This document shows, in pieces, positions 1 to 10,959 of a stretch of DNA of 64,000 nucleotides. The stretch comes from Luteimonas aquatica (GTDB lineage: Bacteria; Pseudomonadota; Gammaproteobacteria; Xanthomonadales; Xanthomonadaceae). A model generated the notes under the pieces. The model made no database searches. It had not been told where the DNA came from and saw only the letters and a list, made by a program, of their open reading frames with translations. Numbering within the stretch: the stretch's first letter is position 1; the number at the start of each line of letters is the position of its first letter. The stretch covers positions 305,188-369,187 of the forward strand of contig NZ_JALBFU010000001.1 in assembly GCF_022662575.1 (NCBI RefSeq). The letters run 5' to 3'. Both the position numbers and the translations under genes were made by a program.

Positions 1-1
1 T

Positions 2-235
2 GACGCGGAGAACCGTCGACTGGCCGCGCGCGACCTCGCCGATGCGCTCGGCCTGCCGATCGGCAACGCCGTGGATTTCTGGACCGAGGCGGCGCTGTTC
101 TCCGATGCCGGCCTGACCGCCGTCGTGTTCGGGCCCGGCGACATCGCCCAGGCGCATACCGCCGACGAATGGGTGTCGCTGCAGCAGCTGCAGACCTACG
201 CACAACACGTTTCCCGGATCATCGAAGGCCCATGA
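2..235 (+). CDS. argE: M20-family acetylornithine/acetylcitrulline deacetylase, C-terminal end (partial)
   Basis: Only the last 77 codons lie in the window; the gene begins before base 1. The peptide ([14 protein letters not shown]...) is the C-terminal end expected of an M20-type metallo-deacetylase, but the catalytic zinc ligands are outside the window. In Xanthomonas the enzyme encoded just before the fused argB removes the acetyl group from N-acetylcitrulline, because that lineage carbamoylates N-acetylornithine rather than ornithine. By gene order this copy probably does the same. Its TGA overlaps the argB ATG by four bases (ATGA), so the two are translationally coupled. The family call rests largely on position. 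Confidence 0.75.
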   Translation, partial: DAENRRLAARDLADALGLPIGNAVDFWTEAALFSDAGLTAVVFGPGDIAQAHTADEWVSLQQLQTYAQHVSRIIEGP

Positions 236-1605
236 GCACCGTGCAAGCGCCCAACACGCAGACCCGCCAGACCATCGTGCGCCTGCTCTCGAGCATGGCC
301 AGCGCGAAGGAGATCAGCCAGTACCTCAAGCGCTTCTCGCAGCTGGACGCCAAGCGCTTCGCCGTGGTCAAGGTCGGCGGCGCGGTGCTGCGCGACGACC
401 TGGAGGCGCTGACCTCGTCGCTGGCCTTCCTGCAGCAGGTCGGCCTGACCCCGATCGTGGTGCACGGGGCGGGGCCGCAGCTCGACGAGGAGCTGTCGGG
501 CGCCGGCATCGAGAAGCGCACCGTCAACGGCCTGCGCGTGACAACGCCCGAAGCGCTGGCGATCGTGCGCCGCGTGTTCCAGGCCTCCAACCTCAAGCTG
601 GTGGAGGCGCTGCAGGCGGTCGACGCGCGCGCCACCTCGATCACCTCCGGCGTGTTCGAGGCCGAATATCTCGATCGCGACACCTACGGGCTGGTGGGCG
701 AGGTCAAGCGCGTCAACCTGGCGCCGATCGAGGCCAGCCTGCAGGCCGGCTCGATCCCGGTGATCGCCAGCCTGGGCGAAACGCCCGGCGGACAGATCCT
801 CAACGTCAACGCCGACTTCGCCGCCAACGAGCTGGTGCAGGTGCTGCAGCCGTACAAGATCATCTTCCTCACCGGCACCGGCGGCCTGCTCGACGAGCAG
901 GGCAAGGTGATCGATTCGATCAACCTGTCCACCGAATACGGGCACCTGATCGCGCAGCCCTGGATCAACGGCGGCATGCGGGTGAAGCTGGAGCAGATCA
1001 AGGACCTGCTCGACGACCTGCCGCTGGCCTCCTCGGTCTCGATCACGCGGCCCTCCGACCTGGCCAAGGAGCTGTTCACGCACAAGGGTTCGGGCACCCT
1101 GGTGCGGCGCGGCGAGCGCGTGCTGCGCGCCACCGCCTGGGACCAGCTCGACCGCGAGCGCCTGCGCGGCCTGATCGAATCCAGCTTCGGCCGCCTGCTG
1201 GCGCCGGACTACTTCGAGCGCACGCGGCTGCTGCGCGCCTACGTGAGCGAAAACTACCGCACCGCGGTGCTGCTCACCGACGAGGGCGGCCTGCCGTACC
1301 TGGACAAGTTCGCGGTGCTGGACGACGCCCAGGGCGAGGGCCTGGGCCGCGCGGTCTGGCAGGTGATGCGCGAGGAGACGCCGAAGCTGTTCTGGCGCTC
1401 GCGCCACCACAACGCGGTCAACCATTTCTATTACGCCGAATCCGACGGCTGCTACAAGCAGGAGAAGTGGAAGGTGTTCTGGTACGGCCTGCAGGACTTC
1501 GACGAGATCCAGCGGGCGGTGGCGCACTGCGCCGAGCGCGCGCCGACCCTGATCGACCGGGCGGAAGCGGATCGTGCGGCCGGCGCCAGCGGGGCGGCGG
1601 CATGA
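232..1605 (+). CDS. argB: Bifunctional N-acetylglutamate synthase/kinase (fused NAGS-K)
   Basis: The 457-residue protein has an N-terminal amino acid kinase domain (about residues 40-290; KVGGAVL and [10 protein letters not shown] are the phosphate- and acetylglutamate-binding loops). It is followed by a C-terminal GNAT-like domain (about 300-445, with NYRTAVLL and [10 protein letters not shown]). Stand-alone ArgB is about 260-300 residues, so this is the fused form known from Xanthomonas and related to vertebrate mitochondrial NAGS. It would make N-acetylglutamate and phosphorylate it, the first two steps of arginine synthesis. The ATG at 232 is preferred over an upstream in-frame ATG at 169 because it forms an ATGA overlap with the deacetylase gene. 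Confidence 0.93.
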   Translation: MSTVQAPNTQTRQTIVRLLSSMASAKEISQYLKRFSQLDAKRFAVVKVGGAVLRDDLEALTSSLAFLQQVGLTPIVVHGAGPQLDEELSGAGIEKRTVNGLRVTTPEALAIVRRVFQASNLKLVEALQAVDARATSITSGVFEAEYLDRDTYGLVGEVKRVNLAPIEASLQAGSIPVIASLGETPGGQILNVNADFAANELVQVLQPYKIIFLTGTGGLLDEQGKVIDSINLSTEYGHLIAQPWINGGMRVKLEQIKDLLDDLPLASSVSITRPSDLAKELFTHKGSGTLVRRGERVLRATAWDQLDRERLRGLIESSFGRLLAPDYFERTRLLRAYVSENYRTAVLLTDEGGLPYLDKFAVLDDAQGEGLGRAVWQVMREETPKLFWRSRHHNAVNHFYYAESDGCYKQEKWKVFWYGLQDFDEIQRAVAHCAERAPTLIDRAEADRAAGASGAAA

Positions 1606-2193
1606 GCGTCTGGTCGCAGGCGCCGACGCTGCGCGGGGAACACGTCACGCTGGAGCCGCTGGCGGCCGGGCACGCCGAAGCGCTGGCCGAGGCGGTGCGC
1701 GACGGCGAGCTGTGGAAGGCCTGGTACGGCAGCGTGCCGGCGCCGGAAGCGATGCGCGACTACGTGGCCGCCGCGCTGGCGATGCGCGACGCCGGCACGG
1801 CGCTGCCCTGGGTGGCGCGCGACCGCCGCGGCGAGATCGTCGGCACCACGCGCTTCTACGACGTCGCCGAGAAGGTGCCGCGCGTGTCCATCGGCTACAC
1901 CTGGTACGCGGCGCGGGTGCAGCGCACCGGCCTGAACACCGAAGCCAAGCTGCTGCTGCTCGCGCACGCCTTCGAGACGCTGGGCTGCATCGCGGTCGCG
2001 CTCAAGACCAGCTGGTTCAACCACGCCTCGCGCGCCGCGATCGCGCGCCTGGGCGCCAGGCAGGACGGCGTGCTGCGCAACCACATGCGGCACAACGACG
2101 GCAGCGTCCGCGACTCGGTGGTGTTCTCGATCATCGACGCGGAATGGCCGGCGGTGCGCAGCAACCTGCGGGCGAAACTGGAGAGCCACCGTC

Positions 2194-2201
<8 letters not shown>
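1602..2201 (+). CDS. GNAT family N-acetyltransferase (RimJ/RimL-like)
   Basis: A 199-residue GNAT protein resembling the RimJ/RimL N-terminal protein acetyltransferases ([11 protein letters not shown] at the start, [15 protein letters not shown], then [18 protein letters not shown] in the acetyl-CoA-binding half). The ATG at 1602 overlaps the argB stop by four bases, and the gene ends eight bases inside argC, so it is locked into the arginine operon. A GNAT gene in this position is typical of the Xanthomonas arginine cluster, but I know of no assigned substrate. A role in arginine synthesis is inferred from position only; acetylation of an unrelated small molecule or protein is equally possible. 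Confidence 0.85.
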
Positions 2202-3162
<961 letters not shown>

Positions 3163-3231
3163 ACATAGTGCCGAGCGCGATCCAGGCCTGCGCGCGCGAT
3201 CGCGCGGATTTTCGATAGAGCGAGAAACCCC

Positions 3232-4539
3232 ATGTCCGACCTGCTCTGGCAAAAACCCGGCGTCACCGTCGATGCGCAAATCCAGGACTTCCTGGCCGGC
3301 GACGACGTGCTGCTGGACCGCGAGTTCTTCCTGCACGACATCGCGGCGAGCAAGGCGCACGCGCAGGGGCTGGAGAGGATCGGCATCCTGTCCGAGGACG
3401 AGCGGGCGGCGCTGCTGCGCGAGCTCGACGCGCTGGCCGAGGATTTCCGCGGCGGCGCGTTCGTGCTCGATGCGCGCTTCGAGGACGGCCACAGCGCCAT
3501 CGAGGCGCGCCTGACCGAGCGCCTGGGCGATGCCGGGCGCCGCATCCACACCGGCCGCAGCCGCAACGACCAGATCCTGGTGGCCACGCGGCTGTGGCTG
3601 AAGGAGAAGCTGGCGCGGGTGGAGGCCCTGGACGCGGAGGTCGCCGGCATCGCGCTCGCGCGCGCCGAGGCCGAAGGCGAAGTGCCGCTGCCGGGCTACA
3701 CCCACCTGCAGCGCGCGGTGGTGTCCTCGCTGGGCATGTGGTGGGCCGGCTGGGCCGAGGCCTTCATCGACGACGCGCAACGCGCCCGCGACACCCTGGC
3801 CTGGGTCGACGCCAATCCGCTGGGCACGGCGGCCGGCTACGGCGTCAACCTGCCGCTGCCGCGCGAGGACGTCGGGCAGACGCTCGGGTTCTCGCGCCTG
3901 CAGGTCTCGCCGCTGTACGCGCAGCTCTCGCGCGGGAAGTTCGAGATGGCGGCCATCGAGGCGCTCGGCAGCGCCGTGCTCGACCTGCGCCGGCTGGCCT
4001 GGGACCTGAGCCTGTTCACCACCGCGGAATTCGGTTTCGTGTCGTTGCCGGCGCAGTACACCACCGGCAGCTCGATCATGCCCAACAAGCGCAATCCGGA
4101 CGTGATCGAACTGATGCGCGCCAGCTACGCCAGCGTGGCCGCGGCGCGCGGCGAGATCGAGCAGCTGCTGTCGCTGCCCTCGGGCTACCACCGCGACCTG
4201 CAGCTGAGCAAGGGCGCGCTGTTCCACGCCTTCGGCAAGGGCCTGCCGGCGCTGGCGCTGCTGCCCGACCTGCTGCGCAACCTGGAATGGAACCGGGCGC
4301 GCATGCAGGGCGCGATCGAGGCCTCGATGTACGCCACCGACCTGGCCATCGACCTGGCGCGGAATGGCATCCCGTTTCGCGAGGCCTACCGGCAGGCCGC
4401 CGATCCGCAGCGCTGGGCCGGGGGCGATCCCGCCGCCAGCCTGGCCGCGCGCGTGTCGCCCGGCGCGGCCGGCGACCCGCGCCTGGACGTGCTGCGCGCG
4501 CGCCTGTCCGAACTCGACCGAACGCGGCCCGCGGCATGA
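3232..4539 (+). CDS. argH: Argininosuccinate lyase
   Basis: Last enzyme of arginine synthesis, splitting argininosuccinate into arginine and fumarate; belongs to the fumarase/aspartase superfamily. The 435-residue protein shows [10 protein letters not shown], the YTHLQRA region and the family signature [12 protein letters not shown] with the catalytic serine loop. The C-terminal domain is slightly shorter than in E. coli ArgH (457 residues). It starts with its own ATG after a 69-base gap and ends in a four-base overlap with proB. No argG (argininosuccinate synthase) is present here, so that step must be encoded elsewhere. Confidence 0.95.
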   Translation: MSDLLWQKPGVTVDAQIQDFLAGDDVLLDREFFLHDIAASKAHAQGLERIGILSEDERAALLRELDALAEDFRGGAFVLDARFEDGHSAIEARLTERLGDAGRRIHTGRSRNDQILVATRLWLKEKLARVEALDAEVAGIALARAEAEGEVPLPGYTHLQRAVVSSLGMWWAGWAEAFIDDAQRARDTLAWVDANPLGTAAGYGVNLPLPREDVGQTLGFSRLQVSPLYAQLSRGKFEMAAIEALGSAVLDLRRLAWDLSLFTTAEFGFVSLPAQYTTGSSIMPNKRNPDVIELMRASYASVAAARGEIEQLLSLPSGYHRDLQLSKGALFHAFGKGLPALALLPDLLRNLEWNRARMQGAIEASMYATDLAIDLARNGIPFREAYRQAADPQRWAGGDPAASLAARVSPGAAGDPRLDVLRARLSELDRTRPAA

Positions 4540-5717
4540 GCGGCCTCTCCGCGACCGCCGCCTTCGGCGAGCAGCAACTGCCGCCCTGGCGCCGCGCCGT
4601 GCTCAAGGTGGGCAGCAGCCTGCTCGCCGCGGGCGCCGCCGAAAGCGGGGGCGGCGGCTTGTCGCCGCGCCACGCCGAGGCGATCGCCGCTTTCGTGACC
4701 GCCAGCCAGCGCGCCGGGCGCGAGGTGGTGATCGTCTCCTCGGGCGCGGTCGCCGCCGGACGGGCGATCGCGCATCGCACTCCCGTCGCCGGCGCCGCGA
4801 TGGCCGAGCGCCAGGCGCTGGCCGCGCTGGGGCAGGCGCAGCTGATGGGGTTCTGGCAGGGCTTCTTCGAGCGGCCGGTGGCGCAGGTGCTGCTGACCCA
4901 CGACGACCTGCGCAACCGCCGCCGCTATCTCAATGCCCGCGCCACGCTGGGCGAGCTGTTGCGCCGCTCGGCGCTGCCGATCGTCAACGAGAACGACACG
5001 GTCTCGGTGGACGAGCTCAAGCTCGGCGACAACGACACGCTGGCCGCCATCGTGGCGGCGCTGGTGGATGCGGAGGTGCTATTCATCGCCACCGACATCG
5101 ACGGCCTCTACGACGCCGACCCGCGCACGCATCGCGATGCCAGGCCGGTCGAGGTGATCGCCCAGCTCAGCGCCTCGCTGATGGCGGTGGCCGGCGGCGC
5201 CGGCAGCGCGGTCGGCACCGGCGGCATGCGCACCAAGCTGGAGGCGGCGCAGCGCGCGGCCGCGGCCGGCGTGGCGACGGTGCTGTTCAACGGCACGCGC
5301 GCGGATGTGCTGGAAGGCCTGGCGCGCGACCGCCTGGTCGGCACCCGCATCCACGCCGCGCGCAGCCGCGTGGCCGCGCGCAAGCATTGGCTGCAGAACG
5401 CGCCGGCCGAGCCGGGCGGCATCTTCGTCGACGACGGCGCCGCGCGCGCGGTGATCGAGAAGGGCGCCTCGCTGCTGCCCGGCGGGGTGCTCGGGGCCGA
5501 GGGCGAGTTCCGCCGCGGCGACATGGTGGAGGTGCTGTTGCGCCGCGAACACGAGGACGGCTGCATCGAGAACGCGCGCATCGCACGCGGAGTCAGCCAG
5601 TACTCGGCCGCCGACATCCGCCGCATCGCGCGCCGCCATTCGCGCGACATCGAGGCGGCCTTGGGGTACAACTACGGCGAGACGATCATCCATCGCGACG
5701 ATCTTTCGCTGCTTTGA
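4536..5717 (+). CDS. proB: Glutamate 5-kinase
   Basis: Phosphorylates glutamate to gamma-glutamyl phosphate, the committed and usually proline-inhibited step of proline synthesis. The 393-residue protein has the amino acid kinase domain ([10 protein letters not shown] near the N-terminus, [31 protein letters not shown]) followed by a C-terminal PUA domain (about residues 300-390, beginning around [12 protein letters not shown]). Several in-frame starts exist upstream inside argH. The ATG at 4536 is chosen because it makes an ATGA overlap with the argH stop and gives the normal family length. Confidence 0.95.
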   Translation: MSGLSATAAFGEQQLPPWRRAVLKVGSSLLAAGAAESGGGGLSPRHAEAIAAFVTASQRAGREVVIVSSGAVAAGRAIAHRTPVAGAAMAERQALAALGQAQLMGFWQGFFERPVAQVLLTHDDLRNRRRYLNARATLGELLRRSALPIVNENDTVSVDELKLGDNDTLAAIVAALVDAEVLFIATDIDGLYDADPRTHRDARPVEVIAQLSASLMAVAGGAGSAVGTGGMRTKLEAAQRAAAAGVATVLFNGTRADVLEGLARDRLVGTRIHAARSRVAARKHWLQNAPAEPGGIFVDDGAARAVIEKGASLLPGGVLGAEGEFRRGDMVEVLLRREHEDGCIENARIARGVSQYSAADIRRIARRHSRDIEAALGYNYGETIIHRDDLSLL

Positions 5718-5808
5718 CGCCCAGCGGGCCGCGAGCCGGTCCGCTTCCCGTTCCCGGGCAGGAAGGGAAGGGCGGCCCGCACGGGTGGATTTCTCCAGAG
5801 GTTGAGCC

Positions 5809-7062
5809 ATGTCCGACATCAAATCGCAAGCCCTGGCCTGCCGCGACGCCGCGCAGGCGGTGGCGCAGTTGTCCACCGAGGCGAAGAACGCGCTGCTGCG
5901 CGCGATGGCCGCGGCGCTGGAGGCCGACGAAGCGGCCATCCTGGCCGCCAATGCGCGCGATCTGGCCGCCGCGGCGGAGAAGGGCATCGGCGGCGCCATG
6001 CTCGACCGCCTCAAGCTCGACCCCAAGCGCCTGGCGGCCATCGCCCAGGCGCTGCGCGAGGTGGCCGAGCTGCCCGATCCGGTCGGCCAGGTCACCCGAC
6101 GCGACACGCGCCCCAACGGCATCGCCATCGAGCGCGTGCGCGTGCCGCTGGGCGTGGTGGCGATGATCTACGAGGCCCGTCCCAACGTCACCGCCGACGC
6201 CGCGGCGCTGTGCCTGAAGGCCGGCAACGGGGTGATCCTGCGCGGCGGCAGCGAGGCCATCCATTCCAACACCGCGATCGCCACCTCGCTCAAGCGCGCC
6301 CTGCGCGAGGCCGGCGTGCCCGATGCCGCGCTGACGCTTGTGGAGGACCTAAGCCGCGACACCATGCTGGCGCTGCTGCAGCTCAACGACATCGTCGACC
6401 TGGCGATCCCGCGCGGCGGCGAAGGGCTGATCCGCTTCGTCGCCGAACATGCGCGGGTGCCGGTGATCAAGCACTACAAGGGCGTCTGCCACCTGTTCGT
6501 GGACGCCGATGCCGACCGCGAGCTCGCCCTGCGCCTGCTGCTGGACGGCAAGGTCTCGCGCCCGGGCGTGTGCAACGCGCTGGAGACGCTGCTGGTGCAT
6601 GCCGACGCGGCGGCCGACTTCCTGCCCAGGGCCGCGGCCCTGCTGCGCGGGCACGGCGTCGAGCTGCGCGGCGATGCGCGCACCCAGGCCCTGGTCGAGG
6701 GTGTGGTCGCGGCCGGCGAGGACGACTACGCGGCCGAGTTCCTCGACCTGATCATCGCGGTGCGGGTGGTGGCGTCGCTCGAGGAGGCGATCGCGCACAT
6801 CCGCCGCTTCGGCTCCGACCACACCGAGGTGATCGCCACCCGGAACGCGGCCAATGCCGAGACGTTCGTGCAGTCGCTGCGCGCGGCGGTGGTGATGGTG
6901 AACGCCTCCTCGCGCTTCTCCGACGGCGGCGAGCTCGGCCTCGGCGCCGAGATCGGCATCTCCACCACGCGCCTGCACGCCTACGGGCCGATGGGCGCGG
7001 AGTCGCTGACCGTGGAACGCTTCGTCGTGCGCGGCGAGGGACAGACGCGCAACCTGCCTTGA
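5809..7062 (+). CDS. proA: Gamma-glutamyl phosphate reductase (glutamate-5-semialdehyde dehydrogenase)
   Basis: NADPH-dependent reduction of gamma-glutamyl phosphate to glutamate semialdehyde, directly following ProB. The 417-residue protein has the normal length and the aldehyde dehydrogenase-like fold. Landmarks are [28 protein letters not shown], the catalytic cysteine in [15 protein letters not shown] (about residue 255) and the C-terminal [18 protein letters not shown] 91-base gap separates it from proB, with an AGAGG ribosome-binding site eight bases before the ATG. It closes the arginine/proline cluster. Confidence 0.96.
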   Translation: MSDIKSQALACRDAAQAVAQLSTEAKNALLRAMAAALEADEAAILAANARDLAAAAEKGIGGAMLDRLKLDPKRLAAIAQALREVAELPDPVGQVTRRDTRPNGIAIERVRVPLGVVAMIYEARPNVTADAAALCLKAGNGVILRGGSEAIHSNTAIATSLKRALREAGVPDAALTLVEDLSRDTMLALLQLNDIVDLAIPRGGEGLIRFVAEHARVPVIKHYKGVCHLFVDADADRELALRLLLDGKVSRPGVCNALETLLVHADAAADFLPRAAALLRGHGVELRGDARTQALVEGVVAAGEDDYAAEFLDLIIAVRVVASLEEAIAHIRRFGSDHTEVIATRNAANAETFVQSLRAAVVMVNASSRFSDGGELGLGAEIGISTTRLHAYGPMGAESLTVERFVVRGEGQTRNLP

Positions 7063-7228
7063 GGCGGACAGCGGGCCTCGGGCCGGGGCGAAGCGAAAGG
7101 TGCCGCGGCTCCTGAGTTTGCGCTGCGCCTCGGGCTCTTCCGCATCCGCCGCCGGCCTATGCCATTCGTCACTAGGCCGGTGCGAAGGCCGGGCATACAG
7201 TCGCCGCTTCCCCTTGGGAGGCATCCTC

Positions 7229-9163
7229 ATGCGCAACGCATCGATCCGCTGGCTGGCCGTCGCGCTGTTCGCCCTGGCGCCGGGCGCGGCCTGGTCGCAG
7301 ACCCCGCCGATGACGCCGGACATCACCGGCAAGAAGTTCGTCGCGCCGAAGAACGGCTACGACTACGACAAGCGCGAGGTGATGATCCCGATGCGCGACG
7401 GCGTGAAGCTGCATACCGTGATCGTGGTGCCCAAGGGCGCGCTCAACGCGCCCATCCTGCTCACCCGCACGCCCTACGACGCCAGCGGGCGCGCCGGCCG
7501 GATGGAGTCCGCGCGCATGCTCGACGTCCTGCCGCAGGGCGACGAGGTGTTCGTGCAGGGCGGCTACATCCGCGTGTTCCAGGACATCCGCGGCAAGTAC
7601 GGCTCGGAAGGCGACTACGTGGTGACGCGTCCGCTGCGCGGGCCGCTCAACGGCACCAAGGTGGACCATGCCACCGACGCCTGGGACACCATCGACTGGC
7701 TGGTCAAGCACGTCGCCGAATCCAACGGGCGCGTCGGCATGATCGGATCCTCGTACGAGGGCTTCACCGTGGTGATGGCGCTCACCGACCCGCATCCCGC
7801 GCTGAAGGTGGCGGCGCCGGAAAGCCCGATGGTCGACGGCTGGATGGGCGACGACTGGTTCAACTACGGCGCCTTCCGCCAGGTGAACTTCGGCTACTTC
7901 ACCATGCAGACCACCGCGCGCGGCAAGGGCGGGATGCCGGTGAGTCAGGGCTACGACGACTACAGCAACCTGCTGCGCGCGGGTTCCGCCGGCGATTTCG
8001 CGCGCGCCAACGGCATCGACGCGCTGCCGTTCTGGCGCAAGATGACCGAGCACGCCAGCTACGACGGCTTCTGGCAGGAGCAGGCGCTGGACAAGGTCAT
8101 GGCGCGCACGCCGCTCAAGGTGCCGACGATGTGGCTGCAGGGACTGTGGGACCAGGAAGACATGTGGGGCGCGATCCACAGCTATGCCGCGATGGAGCCG
8201 CGCGACGGCGCCAACGACCTCAACTACCTGGTGATGGGCCCCTGGCGGCACAGCCAGGTCAACTACGACGGCACCACGCTGGGCGCGATGAAATGGGACG
8301 GCGACACCGCGCTGCAGTTCCGCCGCGACGTGCTCAAGCCCTTCTTCGACCAGTACCTGGTGGAGGGCGCGCCCAAGGCGCAGACGCCGCCGGTGTTCAT
8401 CTACAACACCGGCGAGAACCATTGGGACCGCTACGACGCCTGGCCGCGCAGCTGCGAGGCCTCCGGGCAGCAGAAGGCCTGCGCCGGAACGCCGAAGCCG
8501 CTGTACCTGCTGGCCGGCGGCAAGCTGGGCTTCCAGGCGCCGGCCGCGGGGCAGGGCGACTACGAGGAATACGTGTCCGATCCCGCCAAGCCGGTGCCGT
8601 TCGCGCCGCGCCCGGTGCGCTTCGCCGATCGCGAGATGTGGACCACCTGGCTGGTGCAGGACCAGCGTTTCGTCGACGGCCGTACCGACGTGCTGACCTT
8701 CGTCACCGAGCCGCTGACCGAGCCGCTGCGCATCGCCGGCGCGCCCGAGGTGCACCTGCAGGCCTCCACCAGCGGCACCGACAGCGACTGGGTGGTGAAG
8801 CTGATCGACGTGTACCCGGACCAGGTGGCCTCGAGCCCGGCGATGGGCGGCTACGAACTGGCGGTCTCGCTGGCGATCTTCCGCGGCCGCTACCGCGAGA
8901 GCTTCGAGACGCCGAAGGCGCTCGCCGCCGACCAGCCGCTGCCCTACCGTTTCGGCCTGCCGACCGCCAACCACGTGTTCCTGCCCGGCCACCGCGTGAT
9001 GGTACAGGTGCAGTCGAGCCTGTTCCCGCTCTACGACCGCAATCCGCAGACCTTCGTGCCCAACATCTTCTTCGCCAAGCCGGAGGACTATCGCAAGGCG
9101 ACGCAGCGCGTGTGGCATACGCCGGAGCGCGCGAGCTTCATCAGCCTGCCGGTGGTGCAGTAA
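7229..9163 (+). CDS. Secreted alpha-amino acid ester hydrolase (CocE/NonD family)
   Basis: A 644-residue hydrolase exported by a cleavable signal peptide (MRNASIRWLAVALFALAPGA, cut near AWSQ). The GSSYEG motif supplies the nucleophile Ser175. Asp308 (in WDQED) and His341 (in PWRHS) complete the triad, one residue off the published Xanthomonas citri enzyme numbering (174/307/340). Asp209, Glu310 and Asp311 match the acidic cluster that binds the substrate alpha-ammonium group. Such enzymes hydrolyse or transfer alpha-amino acid esters and amides, including beta-lactams with an alpha-amino group. The C-terminal jelly-roll domain covers roughly residues 460-640. GGGAG lies nine bases before the ATG. 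The natural substrate is unknown. Confidence 0.9.
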   Translation: MRNASIRWLAVALFALAPGAAWSQTPPMTPDITGKKFVAPKNGYDYDKREVMIPMRDGVKLHTVIVVPKGALNAPILLTRTPYDASGRAGRMESARMLDVLPQGDEVFVQGGYIRVFQDIRGKYGSEGDYVVTRPLRGPLNGTKVDHATDAWDTIDWLVKHVAESNGRVGMIGSSYEGFTVVMALTDPHPALKVAAPESPMVDGWMGDDWFNYGAFRQVNFGYFTMQTTARGKGGMPVSQGYDDYSNLLRAGSAGDFARANGIDALPFWRKMTEHASYDGFWQEQALDKVMARTPLKVPTMWLQGLWDQEDMWGAIHSYAAMEPRDGANDLNYLVMGPWRHSQVNYDGTTLGAMKWDGDTALQFRRDVLKPFFDQYLVEGAPKAQTPPVFIYNTGENHWDRYDAWPRSCEASGQQKACAGTPKPLYLLAGGKLGFQAPAAGQGDYEEYVSDPAKPVPFAPRPVRFADREMWTTWLVQDQRFVDGRTDVLTFVTEPLTEPLRIAGAPEVHLQASTSGTDSDWVVKLIDVYPDQVASSPAMGGYELAVSLAIFRGRYRESFETPKALAADQPLPYRFGLPTANHVFLPGHRVMVQVQSSLFPLYDRNPQTFVPNIFFAKPEDYRKATQRVWHTPERASFISLPVVQ

Positions 9164-9472
9164 GCGGTTTCGCGGACATGGATGCGAATGAGAGTGTGCA
9201 ATGACGGAGGAAAAACCCCTGCCAGGCCCCTGAATCCCCATCGACGTCGCTGCTCACCGATGCATTGCCGCCACGCAGGTGGAGCGCGATTGTGCTGGCC
9301 ATGATCGTTCTGCAGCTGTTGTTCGCGGTGCCCAACTGGCGAGTGGCGTACTACATGATGCGGCACGGGCACATCAGCCATCCATGGCGCACCATCCTTG
9401 GCTACGGAACGCCCGGCCCGGCCATCCCTGGCCGGGCGTTCGCCACCGCAGCCGATGCCGATAGGGCATCGG
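9164..9472. other. Gene-poor stretch with a possible decayed small membrane ORF
   Basis: 309 bases between the ester hydrolase and the convergent exporter gene. An ATG at 9201 opens MTEEKPLPGP and then stops at 9231. The next frame, open from 9205, encodes a hydrophobic helix (AIVLAMIVLQLLFAVPNW) followed by RVAYYMMRHGHISHPW before it runs out into the antisense of the exporter. This reads like a small single-helix membrane protein broken by one frameshift near 9230, or simply chance. No ribosome-binding site supports the TTG at 9265. A strong hairpin follows at 9408-9440. Confidence 0.3.
9408..9440. terminator. GC-rich hairpin between convergent genes
   Basis: Perfect 11-bp inverted repeat, arms 9408-9418 and 9430-9440 around an 11-base loop. 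It lies between the plus-strand ester hydrolase and the minus-strand exporter, where a shared terminator is expected. There is no clear run of T on either side, so intrinsic termination is uncertain. Confidence 0.5.
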
Positions 9473-10750
9473 CTAAGCGCGGGGGCTCACCCAGGTGTCT
9501 TCCAGCATTCTCGGCCGGCTGGCCATCCAGCCGCCGACCAGCAGCACGCCGACCGCGACCAGCAGCATCGCGAACGGCCAGCGCCAGCCGTGCGTGGCCT
9601 CGTGCAGCACCCCGAACAGCAGCGGCCCGAGGCAGCTCAAGGCATAGCCCAGGCCCTGCATGAAGCCCGACAGTGCGGAGGAGCCGGCCGGCGTGCGCGT
9701 GCGCAGGTTGATCAGGGTCAGCGACAGCGGGAAGGTCGCCGGCCCCAGTCCGAGCAGGGCCACCCACACGGCCGGCATCAGCATCGGCGCGAACAGCAGG
9801 CCGGCGAAGGCGGTCAGGTGGCAGGCCGCGCATCCCAGGATCAGCGGGAAGGGGTTGGCCACGCGTACCGCCAGCGCCGGCATCGCCAGCGCGGCGATCA
9901 GGCCGAAGGCCGAGAACAGCGCGACCATGGTGCCGCCGAACGCCGGCGTCGCGCCTGCCTCGGTCAGCAGCTTGGGCAGCCAGGTGAACATCGAGTAGGT
10001 GATCAGCGAGGTGGTGCCGAACATCAGCGCCATGCCCCAGGCGATCGGCGAGCGCCAGACCTGGCCGCGCGCCGGCGGCGCCGCCAGCTCGGGCGCCTCG
10101 TCGCCGCCCTTGCAGGCCGCGTCGTGGATGCGCGCCAGCGCCGAACTCTTGCGCCGCTCGGCGAGCAGCACGCCGATCCAGGGCACGGCCGCGGCCAGCG
10201 CGGTCAGCGACCAGGCGCCCATCGACCAGCGCCAGCCCACCGAATCGGCCAGCGGCACCGCCAGCAGCGCCGGCAGGATGGTGCCGGCCTGGAGCACGGT
10301 GAGGTAGATCGTGCTGATGGTGCCGACGCGGTCGGCGAAGTAGCGCTTGACCAGCGGCGGCAGTACCACGTTGCCGATGCCCATGCCGGCCAGGGCCACG
10401 ATCGAGCCGAGCATCAGCATGCCCACGCCGTCGGCCAGCGAGCGCGCGATCAGGCCGGCGGCGGCCAGCAGCATCGACAGCAGCGCGGTGCGCTCCAGGC
10501 CGAGGCGATGGGCGATCGCCGGCGTGGTGACGCCGAACAGGGCGAACGCGGCGGTGGGCAGCATGCCGAAGACGCCGGCCACGGTGGCGCCGAAACCGAA
10601 GGTCCGTCCCAGCGCATCGAGCAGCGGCGTGAGCGAGGTGACGGCCGTGCGCAGATTGAAGGCCGACAGCGCGATGCCGACCAGCACCAGCAGCGCGCCC
10701 TTCACCTGTGGGGTCGTGGCGGGACTGCGAAGCGGCGTGGATCGGCTCAT
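9473..10750 (-). CDS. CynX/NimT family MFS transporter
   Basis: A 425-residue inner-membrane protein with about twelve hydrophobic helices, a major facilitator of the CynX/NimT (cyanate/nitroimidazole) branch. Typical segments are NLRTAVTSLTPLLD after helix 1, MGIGNVVLPPLVKRYF in helix 4, and WRWSMGAW. The central loop (about residues 205-235) is charged and separates two six-helix halves. Proteins of this group export or import small, often toxic organic compounds; the substrate here cannot be told. The gene stands alone, transcribed away from the upstream region 10751-10959 and towards the hairpin at 9408-9440. Confidence 0.88.
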   Translation of the reverse strand: MSRSTPLRSPATTPQVKGALLVLVGIALSAFNLRTAVTSLTPLLDALGRTFGFGATVAGVFGMLPTAAFALFGVTTPAIAHRLGLERTALLSMLLAAAGLIARSLADGVGMLMLGSIVALAGMGIGNVVLPPLVKRYFADRVGTISTIYLTVLQAGTILPALLAVPLADSVGWRWSMGAWSLTALAAAVPWIGVLLAERRKSSALARIHDAACKGGDEAPELAAPPARGQVWRSPIAWGMALMFGTTSLITYSMFTWLPKLLTEAGATPAFGGTMVALFSAFGLIAALAMPALAVRVANPFPLILGCAACHLTAFAGLLFAPMLMPAVWVALLGLGPATFPLSLTLINLRTRTPAGSSALSGFMQGLGYALSCLGPLLFGVLHEATHGWRWPFAMLLVAVGVLLVGGWMASRPRMLEDTWVSPRA

Positions 10751-10919
10751 GGGCGGAAATTCGAATGCATTTCCGCCATGGTGCCGGAGGACGGCGCCAC
10801 GACGGCGGATGGCGGTTGCGAAGCGTCGGCGGGGCGGTGGCGTCCGCCGGCGAGAGAATCGGGCATGCGCCCGGAAGCCCGCACAGTTTAACCGCGGCCG
10901 GTGACAGCCATGTCAGGAC

Positions 10920-10942
10920 GCCCGCAACGGAGTGTTGCGGGC
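10920..10942. terminator. Hairpin downstream of pgaD
   Basis: Perfect 9-bp stem (arms 10920-10928 and 10934-10942, loop GGAGT) 18 bases past the pgaD stop on the minus strand. No T-run follows, so it may be a weak terminator or only an mRNA-end structure. The rest of 10751-10959 shows nothing recognisable. Confidence 0.45.
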
Positions 10943-10959
10943 CGGCCGACCATCCGCGC

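Noticed and set aside
3594-4535. In-frame N-terminal extension of proB through argH
   Set aside because: Arg/Ala-rich shadow sequence; the ATG at 4536 gives the normal ProB length and an ATGA overlap.
7172-9241. Long open frame (689 codons) antisense to the ester hydrolase
   Set aside because: GC-rich shadow frame rich in His, Arg, Val and Gln with no domain; the plus-strand gene has signal peptide and full active site.
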